A stretch of DNA of 64,000 nucleotides from CAHJXF01 sp038225855. GTDB lineage: Bacteria > Pseudomonadota > Gammaproteobacteria > Burkholderiales > Burkholderiaceae_D. Both the position numbers and the translations under genes were made by a program. This document shows, in pieces, positions 33,452 through 41,480 of this stretch. Where the stretch lies: positions 1-64,000 of the forward strand of contig JBBRQU010000014.1 in the NCBI GenBank assembly GCA_038225855.1, written 5' to 3'. Within the stretch, counting starts at the first letter, position 1. Every line of letters begins with the position of its first letter. A model generated the notes under the pieces. It searched no databases. It was not told the DNA's origin and saw nothing but the letters and a program-made list of their open reading frames with translations.

Positions 33452-35629
33452 TCAGTCAGGCACGGAGACCGTGTTGCCGCTGACGGTGATTGCATTCGCT
33501 GCGGCCGGCGTCGTCACGAAGGTCGGCACGTTGGCTGCCGTGATCGCCGGCGCCGCACCCGGCACGCCGCCGCGTGGAATGGTTCGCACGACCTGCGATT
33601 GCGGAAGCGCGGTGCCGCTTTTCAAATTCGCATAGACGGCGTCGAGCGCGCGGATCAGATAGACGTGCAGCGGCACGTAACGCGAGTCGTAGCCCGCAAA
33701 CACGCTCGGCGTTCCGATGAAGGAATCGAAGTGCTGCGCATTGGTGACTTCGATGATAGCCAGCTTGCTCGCCCCGCCTTCAGCCAACTTGTTCAGACCC
33801 AGGTAGGGACGTGAAGTGTGGTTGACCGGCAGCAGCGCGTCGTCGCGTCCTTGCACGATGATGGCCGGTTTGCCGCGCAGGTTGCCGTTGCGATAGGTTT
33901 CGGTGATGCCGGTCTGCAAGGCGCTCGAGGTCGTGAGCAGATTGCGCAGGCAGCGCGATCCGTCGGCGTTGTAGTCGGTGCGGCTCGTCGATGGCGAGAT
34001 CGACAACACACTGCGCTTGGGTCCCCCGACCGCCAAATTGTTGACGAGCGCAACACCGCCTCCCGGTGGCACGCCGTTGCCGACCGAGAACAGCGCAGCG
34101 AGCGATGTCGCTGCGAGCGGGGTGGGCGCGCCAGTCGCGTCGACTGCCGCGAAGCTGTAGCCGCAGAGGTTGTCCTTGACGCTCGCGCGCGAGTAGGCGT
34201 TTGCGTAACTGACCGCGACCGCCGAATAGACCTCGAATGCGGCAAGCGACGCGAACAACGGATCGGACTCGGGACCGTAGCCGAAGTTGTGGAGCTTCTG
34301 CAGCGCCTCGTCGGCCTGAGCTGCCGTGGTCGTTGCAGTCAAGAGCCCGGCGTCCTTCAATGACTGGCAACGCGCAACCGCGAATGCCGTCACAATAAAG
34401 GCCGCAGCAGGCGATCCCGCCACTTGCGCGGATTGCGACGCGCAGCTGCTGTACAGGTCCGACGTCGTGACGTATTCGTAAAGACTCTTGCCCGACGTCG
34501 CGATGGTGATCCCGCCGCGCTTGATGACGATGCCGGCGGAGACGGGAATCTCCACTTCGGGCTCGCCCGCAGCCACGCCATCGATCAGCCCGGTGGTGTC
34601 GAGCTCGGCGGCAGCGAGTGCGGAGCCTCCGCCATTCGACGCGCCCGATGCGATCACGATCGTGTTCGACGGCTTGATGGTGCGAAGGCGCGAGCCATCG
34701 GGCTGCAGCGTGCCGAATTTTTCGTTGAGCGCATAGAACGCGAACTCGACGGCCTGCAGCGTAAACTTGCCCCAGTCCTTCTCGGAATTGCGCTGCGAGT
34801 GCGCGTGCTTGAACGCGAAGCGGTTTGGCGTCGCCGTGTTGAACGCGGCCAGTTCAGCGGCCGTGAGATTCGCTCGAAAGAACGCGTTGTTGCCCGCAGC
34901 AGCCGAAGTCGTGCGCGTGCCGTCGATCAGAGCCACCGTATCGTTTTGCAGATCGTGCGGCGAGGTGCCGGTGCCTTTGTCGGTCAGCGCCACCGCGCAG
35001 CCGCGCTTCAATCCCCACTCGGCGACCGAGATCGCGCCGTACACGCCGCGCGAACCCGACGAGGTCGCAGTCTCGATGCAGGGATTGGCGGGATCGAACG
35101 AATTCGGAATCTGCACCAGCAGCGTCACGTTTTCGCGACCGCTGCCGTCGTCCGAGAACGCCAGGTATTCGACGCCGGCGATCTTGCCTTCGTTGGCCGT
35201 GACGACGCCGTTCATGTCGACGTTCGGTCCGTAAAGCAAGCCGTAGCCGCCGAGTGCGGTCGGATCGACGAGCGCGCGATAGTTGGCGTAGATCGCCAGC
35301 TTGCGCAGTTCGGCCGCAGTCAGGCTGGCGGGGTTCGCGAAGGTGGGCGCAACCGCCGATCCCAGGCCGCTCTTGCCGAGGCCCGCGGTCAACAGGTCGT
35401 CACTCGCGCCGTCGTAGCTCTTGATGCCGACGGTACCCACATAGCTCGGCTTGACATTGATGTCCGGCGGAATCGGCACGGGTCCGCCGTCGTCATGACC
35501 ACTGCATCCTGCGAGGGCGGCAGAAGCGGCGACGAAGCCGACCAGCACGACGCGGCCCAGCATCGATCGACGGACGAGCGCGCATGGATGCAAGTCCCGA
35601 GTGGGCGAAAGTATTGGATCGTGCTGCAT
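33452..35629 (-). CDS. D-(-)-3-hydroxybutyrate oligomer hydrolase, lipoprotein
   Basis: The product is 725 aa. A lipobox (AALAGC) lies near residue 42 after an unusually long n-region; a start at the Met at 35563 would give a compact signal peptide, but 35629 has AGGAG 8 bases upstream and is preferred. The mature protein matches the 3-hydroxybutyrate oligomer hydrolase family, with nucleophile Ser in ASGASNGGGSA. It splits short 3-hydroxybutyrate oligomers released from PHB, here probably in the periplasm or at the outer membrane. It complements the PHA synthase genes at 2801-4296. Confidence 0.85.
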   Translation of the reverse strand: MQHDPILSPTRDLHPCALVRRSMLGRVVLVGFVAASAALAGCSGHDDGGPVPIPPDINVKPSYVGTVGIKSYDGASDDLLTAGLGKSGLGSAVAPTFANPASLTAAELRKLAIYANYRALVDPTALGGYGLLYGPNVDMNGVVTANEGKIAGVEYLAFSDDGSGRENVTLLVQIPNSFDPANPCIETATSSGSRGVYGAISVAEWGLKRGCAVALTDKGTGTSPHDLQNDTVALIDGTRTTSAAAGNNAFFRANLTAAELAAFNTATPNRFAFKHAHSQRNSEKDWGKFTLQAVEFAFYALNEKFGTLQPDGSRLRTIKPSNTIVIASGASNGGGSALAAAELDTTGLIDGVAAGEPEVEIPVSAGIVIKRGGITIATSGKSLYEYVTTSDLYSSCASQSAQVAGSPAAAFIVTAFAVARCQSLKDAGLLTATTTAAQADEALQKLHNFGYGPESDPLFASLAAFEVYSAVAVSYANAYSRASVKDNLCGYSFAAVDATGAPTPLAATSLAALFSVGNGVPPGGGVALVNNLAVGGPKRSVLSISPSTSRTDYNADGSRCLRNLLTTSSALQTGITETYRNGNLRGKPAIIVQGRDDALLPVNHTSRPYLGLNKLAEGGASKLAIIEVTNAQHFDSFIGTPSVFAGYDSRYVPLHVYLIRALDAVYANLKSGTALPQSQVVRTIPRGGVPGAAPAITAANVPTFVTTPAAANAITVSGNTVSVPD

Positions 35630-35720
35630 GCGCGGATCTCCTGGCGGTCGAAACGGTGATGGCTTGCGGGATAAGCGACTGTCGATCGACTCGCGACGAA
35701 TCGAAATAGTGTCGGGGCAG

Positions 35721-35771
35721 GATTATCCCTGTCGTGTCCGCGTCCTCGCAATGCTCCTTTTCCCGATGCGC
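35721..35771. repeat. 51-bp direct repeat, left copy (inside the livM 3' end)
   Basis: This 51-base segment agrees with 40653-40703 at 44 of 51 positions in the same orientation (starts GATTATCC, ends CCCGATGCGC). Here it encodes the last residues of livM, RIGKRSIARTRTRQG. The pair brackets the five-gene ABC operon. Confidence 0.8.
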
Positions 35772-36841
35772 TGCGGTCCCCGTCCGGCGCCGGCGCGCAG
35801 CTTGCCGACGATGCCCCACGGGAAGTAATACACGCAGATGATGAACAACACGCCCAGCCACAGCAGCCAGCGGTCCGGGTGCAACAGGTTCGGCAGCAGC
35901 GGCACGCCGCTGACCGCGTCGCTCGCAATTTTCATCAGATCTTGAAGATAGTTCTGCGCGACCAAGAAGAGCGTCGCGCCGATCACCGAGCCGTACATCG
36001 TGCCCATGCCGCCGATCACGACCATCAGCAGGATGTCGATCATGATGTTGAACGAGAGCGTCGTGTCGGGTCCGGTGTAGCGCAGCCAGATCGCGTACAG
36101 CACGCCCGCCGCCGTTGCCATGACTGCGGCCAGGCAGTTCGCCACGGTTCGAAAGACGACCGTGCGGTAGCCGAGCGCCTCGGCGCGAAACGCGTTTTCG
36201 CGGATCGAGAGCAGCACGCGCCCGAAAGGGGAATTGACCACCCGCAGCAACACCAGAAACAACGCGAGCGCTGCGAAGAACACGATGTAGTAGGCGAGCA
36301 GACGTCCATTGACCTCGACTCCGAAGAGCGGCTTGTCGAGCAGTTTCGTTCCGGGCTGGAGCAGTGCGGGCAGCTTGAAGTTGAGCCCGTCTTCTCCGCC
36401 TGTGAAGTCGGAGAGCTGCGACGCGAGGATCTGGAAGAAAGACGCGACCGCGAGCGTGATCATCGAGAAGAAGATCGCCTGGACGCGCAAGCTCAAGAGG
36501 CCGATCGCCATCGCAAGCAGCGCCGAAACGGCGAGCGCGAGAGCGATGCCCAACGCGAGACTGCCCCATGTGGGGCCGAGCTTCGCCATCGCGATGCCGA
36601 CTCCGTAGCCGCCGATGCCGAAGAACATGGTGTGCGCGAACGACACGATGCCGGTGTAGCCGAGCAAGAGGTCGTAGCTCGCCACCAGCAACACGAACAC
36701 GGCCACCTTGGCGGCGACGTTGAGCGAGCGCGTGCCCGGGAATACGACCGGGGTCAGCGCCATTCCGATGAAGATCACGATCAACGCCGCGGTGAGAGCA
36801 CGGCTGCGCGGCAGGTCGCCGGAGAAGAGCTTCGTCAGCAC
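35723..36841 (-). CDS. livM: Branched-chain amino acid-type ABC transporter permease, LivM-like
   Basis: The product is 372 aa with about ten membrane helices and the family motif region LGYTGIVSFAHTMFFGIGGY near residue 60. It forms the membrane channel with the LivH-like protein encoded just upstream (4-base gap). The basic C-terminal tail falls in the 51-bp direct repeat. The substrate is set by the binding protein at 39418-40617 and need not be an amino acid. Confidence 0.9.
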   Translation of the reverse strand: MLTKLFSGDLPRSRALTAALIVIFIGMALTPVVFPGTRSLNVAAKVAVFVLLVASYDLLLGYTGIVSFAHTMFFGIGGYGVGIAMAKLGPTWGSLALGIALALAVSALLAMAIGLLSLRVQAIFFSMITLAVASFFQILASQLSDFTGGEDGLNFKLPALLQPGTKLLDKPLFGVEVNGRLLAYYIVFFAALALFLVLLRVVNSPFGRVLLSIRENAFRAEALGYRTVVFRTVANCLAAVMATAAGVLYAIWLRYTGPDTTLSFNIMIDILLMVVIGGMGTMYGSVIGATLFLVAQNYLQDLMKIASDAVSGVPLLPNLLHPDRWLLWLGVLFIICVYYFPWGIVGKLRAGAGRGPQRIGKRSIARTRTRQG

Positions 36842-36845
36842 CGCG

Positions 36846-37889
36846 TCACGCCTTGCCCAGCGGATAAAGCCCGCGCGGGCGCCACAGCAGGATCAGCACC
36901 ATCAGCAGGATGTTCGAGCCGAGCGCGAGCTTGGGCGCGAGAAAGCCCGCGTAGTTGGCGACCAGCCCCACCAGCAAGGCTCCGACGAAACAGCCGCCCA
37001 CCGAGCCCAGGCCGCCGATGATGACGACGATGAAGATCACCACCATCACCTGCAAGCCCATCTGGGCATTGACCGATTCCTGGTACATCGCCCACATCGC
37101 GCCGCCCAGGCCCGCGAGCGCGCTGCCGGCGACGAACACGCCGATGAAGAGGCGCTGGATTCGATAGCCGAGCGACTCCACCATCTCCGAATTCTCGACG
37201 CCGGCGCGGATCAGCAGGCCGATCCGCGTACGGTTGAGAACGACCCACATGGCGATGAACACCGCTGCGCCGACGCCGACCGCCAGCAGCCGGAAGCGCT
37301 CGATCGCGATGTCGCCGAAGAACCATGCGCCGGTGAGCATCGCCGCCCGCGGCAGCGGAATGATGTCCGGTCCCCAGACCACCAGGATCAATTGCTCGAA
37401 CACGATCAAGCCGCCCATCGTCACCAGAATCTGCTTCAAGTGATCGCCGTACACGGGCTTGATCACGACACGCTCGAAGAACCAGCCGAGTACCCCTGCG
37501 AGCGCCATCGCAGCCAGCGCCGCGGCCAGCACGGCCGCCAGGTTCGCGCCCAGGCTGGCCGTGGCGAGCGAGCCCTTCATCGCGATCAGCGCCGTGGCCG
37601 CGGCATAGGCGCCGATCGAGATGAACACGCCGTGCGCGAAGTTCAGGACGTCCATGAGGCCGAACACGAGGGTCAGTCCCGAGGCCATGATGAAAATCAT
37701 CATGCCCGTCGCAAGTCCCGCCACGGTGAGCGTGACCCAGGTGGGCAGGCCGGGAATGAATGGCAGCGCGACGAGCGCGATGACCGGGACGAGAGCCAGG
37801 GGGACCCAGTCGAGCCGCTTCTCGGGAAGAGGTGTGGCAGCGGCGTCGTCTGCGGCGCCGTTCTTCGCGACGGGCGCGACGGCGCTCAT
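36846..37889 (-). CDS. livH: Branched-chain amino acid-type ABC transporter permease, LivH-like
   Basis: The product is 347 aa with about eight to nine membrane helices after a hydrophilic 27-residue N terminus. The conserved FGLMDVLNFAHGVFISIGAY segment is near residue 77. Its start overlaps the stop of the upstream LivF-like ATPase gene (ATGA). Confidence 0.9.
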   Translation of the reverse strand: MSAVAPVAKNGAADDAAATPLPEKRLDWVPLALVPVIALVALPFIPGLPTWVTLTVAGLATGMMIFIMASGLTLVFGLMDVLNFAHGVFISIGAYAAATALIAMKGSLATASLGANLAAVLAAALAAMALAGVLGWFFERVVIKPVYGDHLKQILVTMGGLIVFEQLILVVWGPDIIPLPRAAMLTGAWFFGDIAIERFRLLAVGVGAAVFIAMWVVLNRTRIGLLIRAGVENSEMVESLGYRIQRLFIGVFVAGSALAGLGGAMWAMYQESVNAQMGLQVMVVIFIVVIIGGLGSVGGCFVGALLVGLVANYAGFLAPKLALGSNILLMVLILLWRPRGLYPLGKA

Positions 37890-38611
37890 TGATGTGCCTC
37901 CAGCGAAAGACCGAGCAACTTGGTCTGCAGCCCTTCATCAGAAGCGAGATCCGACATGCGGCCCGTATGCACGATGCGTCCCGAGTCCATCACCGCGACG
38001 CTGTCGCCGAGCGAGCGGGCGAAGTGAAAGTTCTGCTCGACGACGACCATGGTGGTCTCGGACCGCTTGAGTTCCTTGAACGCCTCGATCATGTTCGAGA
38101 TGATCGATGGCGCGAGGCCCTTGGTCGGCTCGTCGATCAACAGCAGCTTTCTCGGTTCGATGATTGCGCGCGAGATCGCGAGCATCTGCTTCTGGCCGCC
38201 CGAGAGATTGCCCGCGAGCGTGTTCCAGAATTTTTTCATCGCCGGAAAGAGTCCGAAAATCCAGTCGAGGCGGCTATCGTCGAATTGTTTTTCGCGTGCC
38301 GCGAGCAGCATGTTTTCCTTCACCGTGAGGCCCGCGAAGATGCCCATGTTTTCCGGCACGTAAGCGATGCCCAGGCGCGCGAGCTCGGGGGTCGCGGTGC
38401 GCGTGATGTCCTTGCCGTCGTAGTGGATCGTGCCCGCCGAGGCTTTCCACAGGCCCATGATCGTGCGCAGCGTGGTGGTCTTGCCCGCGCCGTTCCTGCC
38501 GAGCAGCATCGTGAGGCCGCCGCGCGGCGCCTCGAAGTCCACCCCCTGCAGGATGTGGTACTGCTCGATGTGCGTGTTGACGCCGGCCAGCGCGAGGAGG
38601 GCTTCAGGCAT
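37886..38611 (-). CDS. livF: ABC transporter ATP-binding protein, LivF-like
   Basis: The product is 241 aa. It has Walker A GRNGAGKTT, signature LSGGQKQM and Walker B LLLIDEPTKGLAP. It is one of the two ATPase subunits energising the LivHM channel. It overlaps the LivG-like gene by 8 bases and the LivH-like gene by 4. Confidence 0.92.
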   Translation of the reverse strand: MPEALLALAGVNTHIEQYHILQGVDFEAPRGGLTMLLGRNGAGKTTTLRTIMGLWKASAGTIHYDGKDITRTATPELARLGIAYVPENMGIFAGLTVKENMLLAAREKQFDDSRLDWIFGLFPAMKKFWNTLAGNLSGGQKQMLAISRAIIEPRKLLLIDEPTKGLAPSIISNMIEAFKELKRSETTMVVVEQNFHFARSLGDSVAVMDSGRIVHTGRMSDLASDEGLQTKLLGLSLEAHQ

Positions 38612-39380
38612 GGGCTTCCTCGAACTCGGCCACTCCCAGATAGGCTTCCTGCACGATCGGCGACGCGATCACGTCGGCGGGTTCCCCGTCCGCAACCAGT
38701 TCGCCCTGATGCAGCACGATGATGCGGTCGGCAAGCGAGCGCACCACGTCCATCTTGTGCTCGACCAGGAGGATGGTCTTGTCGCCGTCTGCCTTGATCG
38801 AGTGAATCAGTTCGAGCACCACCGGCACTTCGTCGACGCTCATGCCGGCCGTGGGCTCGTCGAACATGAAAACATCGGGCTCGAGCGCGAGCAGAATCGC
38901 GACCTCGAGCTTGCGCTGGTCACCGTGCGGCAACGTCGACGCGATCAGGTCGCTCTTGTCGAAAAGCGCAGTGCGGTGGAGAAAATGCTCGGCCTTCTCG
39001 ATCAGTTCGATATGGTCCGACCACACCGAAACGAGATTCATGCCCAGACCGGCACGCGCCTGTACCGCGAGGCGCACGTTCTCCAGCACCGTGAGGCGGG
39101 GAAAGAGATTGGTCAACTGGAAAGCGCGCCCCATGCCGCGACGCGTGCGCTCGGGCGCCGTCAGACGGCTGATGTCCTCGCCGAAAAGCGAAACGCGGCC
39201 GGCACTCGCCTTGAGTTGACCCGAAATGAGATTGAAGTAGGTCGTCTTGCCGGCGCCGTTCGGCCCCACGATCGCAGTGAGGGTCCCTCGCCGGAAAGCG
39301 CACGAGACCCCGTTCACCGCGACGTGCCCGCCGAAGCGGATCGTCAGGTCGTGCGTCTCGAGCACCGGGGACTCGGCCAT
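38604..39380 (-). CDS. livG: ABC transporter ATP-binding protein, LivG-like
   Basis: The product is 258 aa. It has Walker A GPNGAGKTT, the diverged signature LPHGDQRKLEV normal for LivG, and Walker B VFMFDEPTAGMS. The gene is 37 bases downstream of the binding-protein gene; a short GC-rich hairpin (about 39397-39413) and AAGGA precede its ATG. Confidence 0.92.
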   Translation of the reverse strand: MAESPVLETHDLTIRFGGHVAVNGVSCAFRRGTLTAIVGPNGAGKTTYFNLISGQLKASAGRVSLFGEDISRLTAPERTRRGMGRAFQLTNLFPRLTVLENVRLAVQARAGLGMNLVSVWSDHIELIEKAEHFLHRTALFDKSDLIASTLPHGDQRKLEVAILLALEPDVFMFDEPTAGMSVDEVPVVLELIHSIKADGDKTILLVEHKMDVVRSLADRIIVLHQGELVADGEPADVIASPIVQEAYLGVAEFEEAHA

Positions 39381-39417
39381 ATTCCTTATTTCTCCGGCCC
39401 TCTCGAGAGGCCTCGAC

Positions 39418-40617
39418 CTATCGCGGAACGCGGATGGGCACCTTCATGTCTTCCGGCTTGATCTCGCGCACCAGTTCCGGAATCGCCCAGGCGACGTTCG
39501 GATCCACCTTGATCTTGAAGTGGTACATGGACTGCATCGCCTGATGGTCTTCCTTGCGGAAGGTCATCTTGCCCTTGGGAGTTTCGAACGACATTCCCTC
39601 CATCGCGGCGATCAGCTTCTCGGTGTCGGTGCCCCCCGCCTTCTTGATCGCTTCGACGAGTGCGATGCCGGCCGCCATGCCGCCCGCAGTGAAGAAGTCG
39701 GGCGGCGACTTGTAGCGCTTCTCATGCTCGGTCACGAGCCACTGGTTGACAGCGTTCTTGGGCAAGTCGTAGTAGTAGTAGGTCGCGCCCTCCATGCCGG
39801 GCAAGGCCTTGTATGCCGCAAGCGCGGGCAGGATGTTGCCGCCCGAGGCGACCTCGATGCCGTAGCGACCCGGATTGAGTTCGGCGATCTTGAACGGATT
39901 GCCGCCGCCGCCCGCCCAGATGATGAAGATGATCTTGCGCCCGGGCTTGTCCTTCAACGCATTGAACATGCGTTCCGCGGGCGCGGTGAAGTCGGTCGTC
40001 GCGACGGGGGCGTACTCCTCGTGCACGATCTGTGCGCCGGTGCCGGCGAGGGCTTCCTTGAACGCCTTCACGCCGTCGCGGCCGAAGGCGTAGTCTTGTG
40101 CGAGCGTCGCGATGACGGTGTTCGGCTTGCCGATCGCAACTGCGTTGGAGATCGCGTCCTGCGACGAACTGCGGCCCGTACGAAAGATGTAGCGATTCCA
40201 TTTCTCGCCGGTGATTGCGTCCGCAACCGCAGGTTCCACGAGCAGGATCTTCTTGTACTCCTCGGCCACCGGCAGCATCGCGAGCGCGACGCCCGAGCCG
40301 CTCGGACCCATGGCGATATCGACCTTGTCGTCGCCGTAGGCCGCGGCAAGCTGAGACTTGCCTACGTCGGGTTTGAACTGGCTGTCTTTCTCGATCACCT
40401 GGATTTTTCGGCCCAGTACTTCCATCGTGCCGCCGGTCGCGTACTCGAGACCCATCATCAATCCGATTTGCGTCTGCTTGGCGTAGGCCTCGAGCGGACC
40501 GGTCTTATCGTAGACATGGGCGATCTTGATGGTCTGCGCCTGGACCGGGACAGGGCCTGCGGCGGCGAACAGCAGACCGGCCGCGAACGCGCCGGTCAAA
40601 CGACCAAATATTTTCAT
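39418..40617 (-). CDS. ABC transporter periplasmic substrate-binding protein, LivK-like
   Basis: The product is 399 aa with a signal peptide of about 28 residues (FGRLTGAFAAGLLFAAAG ... VQAQ) and a type I periplasmic-binding fold (IKIAHVYDKTGPLEAYAKQT). It resembles the amide/urea/aromatic-acid side of the family as much as the leucine side, so the ligand is uncertain. It is first in the operon; the ATG at 40617 has GGAG 6 bases upstream. A fossil copy of a livM end lies in its leader. Confidence 0.9.
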   Translation of the reverse strand: MKIFGRLTGAFAAGLLFAAAGPVPVQAQTIKIAHVYDKTGPLEAYAKQTQIGLMMGLEYATGGTMEVLGRKIQVIEKDSQFKPDVGKSQLAAAYGDDKVDIAMGPSGSGVALAMLPVAEEYKKILLVEPAVADAITGEKWNRYIFRTGRSSSQDAISNAVAIGKPNTVIATLAQDYAFGRDGVKAFKEALAGTGAQIVHEEYAPVATTDFTAPAERMFNALKDKPGRKIIFIIWAGGGGNPFKIAELNPGRYGIEVASGGNILPALAAYKALPGMEGATYYYYDLPKNAVNQWLVTEHEKRYKSPPDFFTAGGMAAGIALVEAIKKAGGTDTEKLIAAMEGMSFETPKGKMTFRKEDHQAMQSMYHFKIKVDPNVAWAIPELVREIKPEDMKVPIRVPR

Positions 40618-40652
40618 GGCTTCTCCAATGGGGTCCCCGGCAAGGCGGACGC

Positions 40653-40703
40653 GATTATCCATGCTGTGTCCGCGTCTTTGCAATGCTCTTTTACCCGATG
40701 CGC
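40653..40703. repeat. 51-bp direct repeat, right copy (leader of the livK-like gene)
   Basis: It matches 35721-35771 at 44 of 51 positions. Read on the minus strand in the livM frame it gives RIG, stop, KSIAKTRTQHG, stop, the same peptide pattern as the real livM end. This suggests a leftover 3' end of an earlier livM copy. Confidence 0.75.
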
Positions 40704-40798
40704 GCCGGTTAGGTGAATCCGTTTTCGCAAGCCTTTCGTAGAAACAAGCGTCGTCGTCATAGGTGACGCAAGACAAGCGTAGGACGAGTGACGTATTT

Positions 40799-40821
40799 GT
40801 CATACGCATCGTCATACGCAT
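40799..40821. promoter_or_regulatory. Tandem 11-bp repeat upstream of the fasciclin gene
   Basis: GTCATACGCAT occurs at 40799-40809 and again at 40811-40821, 30 bases before the fasciclin ATG. The 12-base spacing places both on nearly the same helix face, as for a regulator binding site. The function is inferred only. Confidence 0.35.
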
Positions 40822-40850
40822 TCGGTCTATCCCATCCACAAGGAGGCTTC

Positions 40851-41405
40851 ATGAAAATCTCTCGACTCGCAGGAATCCTGATTGCAGGTGTTTTGTCGTG
40901 CGCGGCTCTTCCGTCGTTCGCGCAAGTGGTGATGGTGGGCGGCGCCGCGATGTATCCGACCAAGGACATCATCGACAACGCCGTGAACTCGAGCGACCAC
41001 ACCACGCTGGTCGCGGCCGTCAAGGCGGCGGGTCTGGTCGATACATTGAAGGGCAAGGGTCCGTTTACCGTCTTCGCGCCGACCAATGCAGCGTTCAGCG
41101 CGTTGCCGGCCGGCACCGTCGACACCCTCTTGAAGCCCGAGAACAAGGCAACGCTGACCAAGGTGCTGACCTATCACGTGGTGGCCGGCAACATGGACGC
41201 GGCTGCATTGATGAAGGCGATCACCGATGGTGGCGGCAAGGCCACGTTGAAAACCGTTTCGGGCGGCACGCTGACGGCGATGAAGTCCGGCTCGGGCATC
41301 ACTGTGACCGATGAAAAGGGTGGTACCGCCGTTGTGACGATTGCCGATGTCAAGCAATCGAACGGCGTGATCCACGTCGTCGACAAGGTATTGCTGCCTG
41401 CTTGA
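40851..41405 (+). CDS. Secreted fasciclin (FAS1)-domain protein
   Basis: The product is 184 aa. A signal peptide (1-24, ending PSFA) is followed by a single FAS1 domain with the H1 box FTVFAPTNAAFSALP and the H2-like VIHVVDKVLLP at the C terminus. Such proteins mediate adhesion or bind lipids in the periplasm or outside the cell. AAGGAGG directly precedes the ATG at 40851, a very strong ribosome site. A terminator hairpin follows. Confidence 0.92.
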   Translation: MKISRLAGILIAGVLSCAALPSFAQVVMVGGAAMYPTKDIIDNAVNSSDHTTLVAAVKAAGLVDTLKGKGPFTVFAPTNAAFSALPAGTVDTLLKPENKATLTKVLTYHVVAGNMDAAALMKAITDGGGKATLKTVSGGTLTAMKSGSGITVTDEKGGTAVVTIADVKQSNGVIHVVDKVLLPA

Positions 41406-41415
41406 GCGTGACGCG

Positions 41416-41440
41416 TTCGGCTCGCGTAGCGCGAGCCGAA
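41416..41440. terminator. Bidirectional hairpin between fasciclin and topB
   Basis: An 11-bp perfect stem, TTCGGCTCGCG at 41416-41426 and CGCGAGCCGAA at 41430-41440 with loop TAG, lies between the convergent genes. The T-tract is short, so strength is uncertain. Confidence 0.65.
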
Positions 41441-41480
41441 TCGAATTGCCGGTGGCAGGAAAGGCTGCTCGAGCTTCGGC

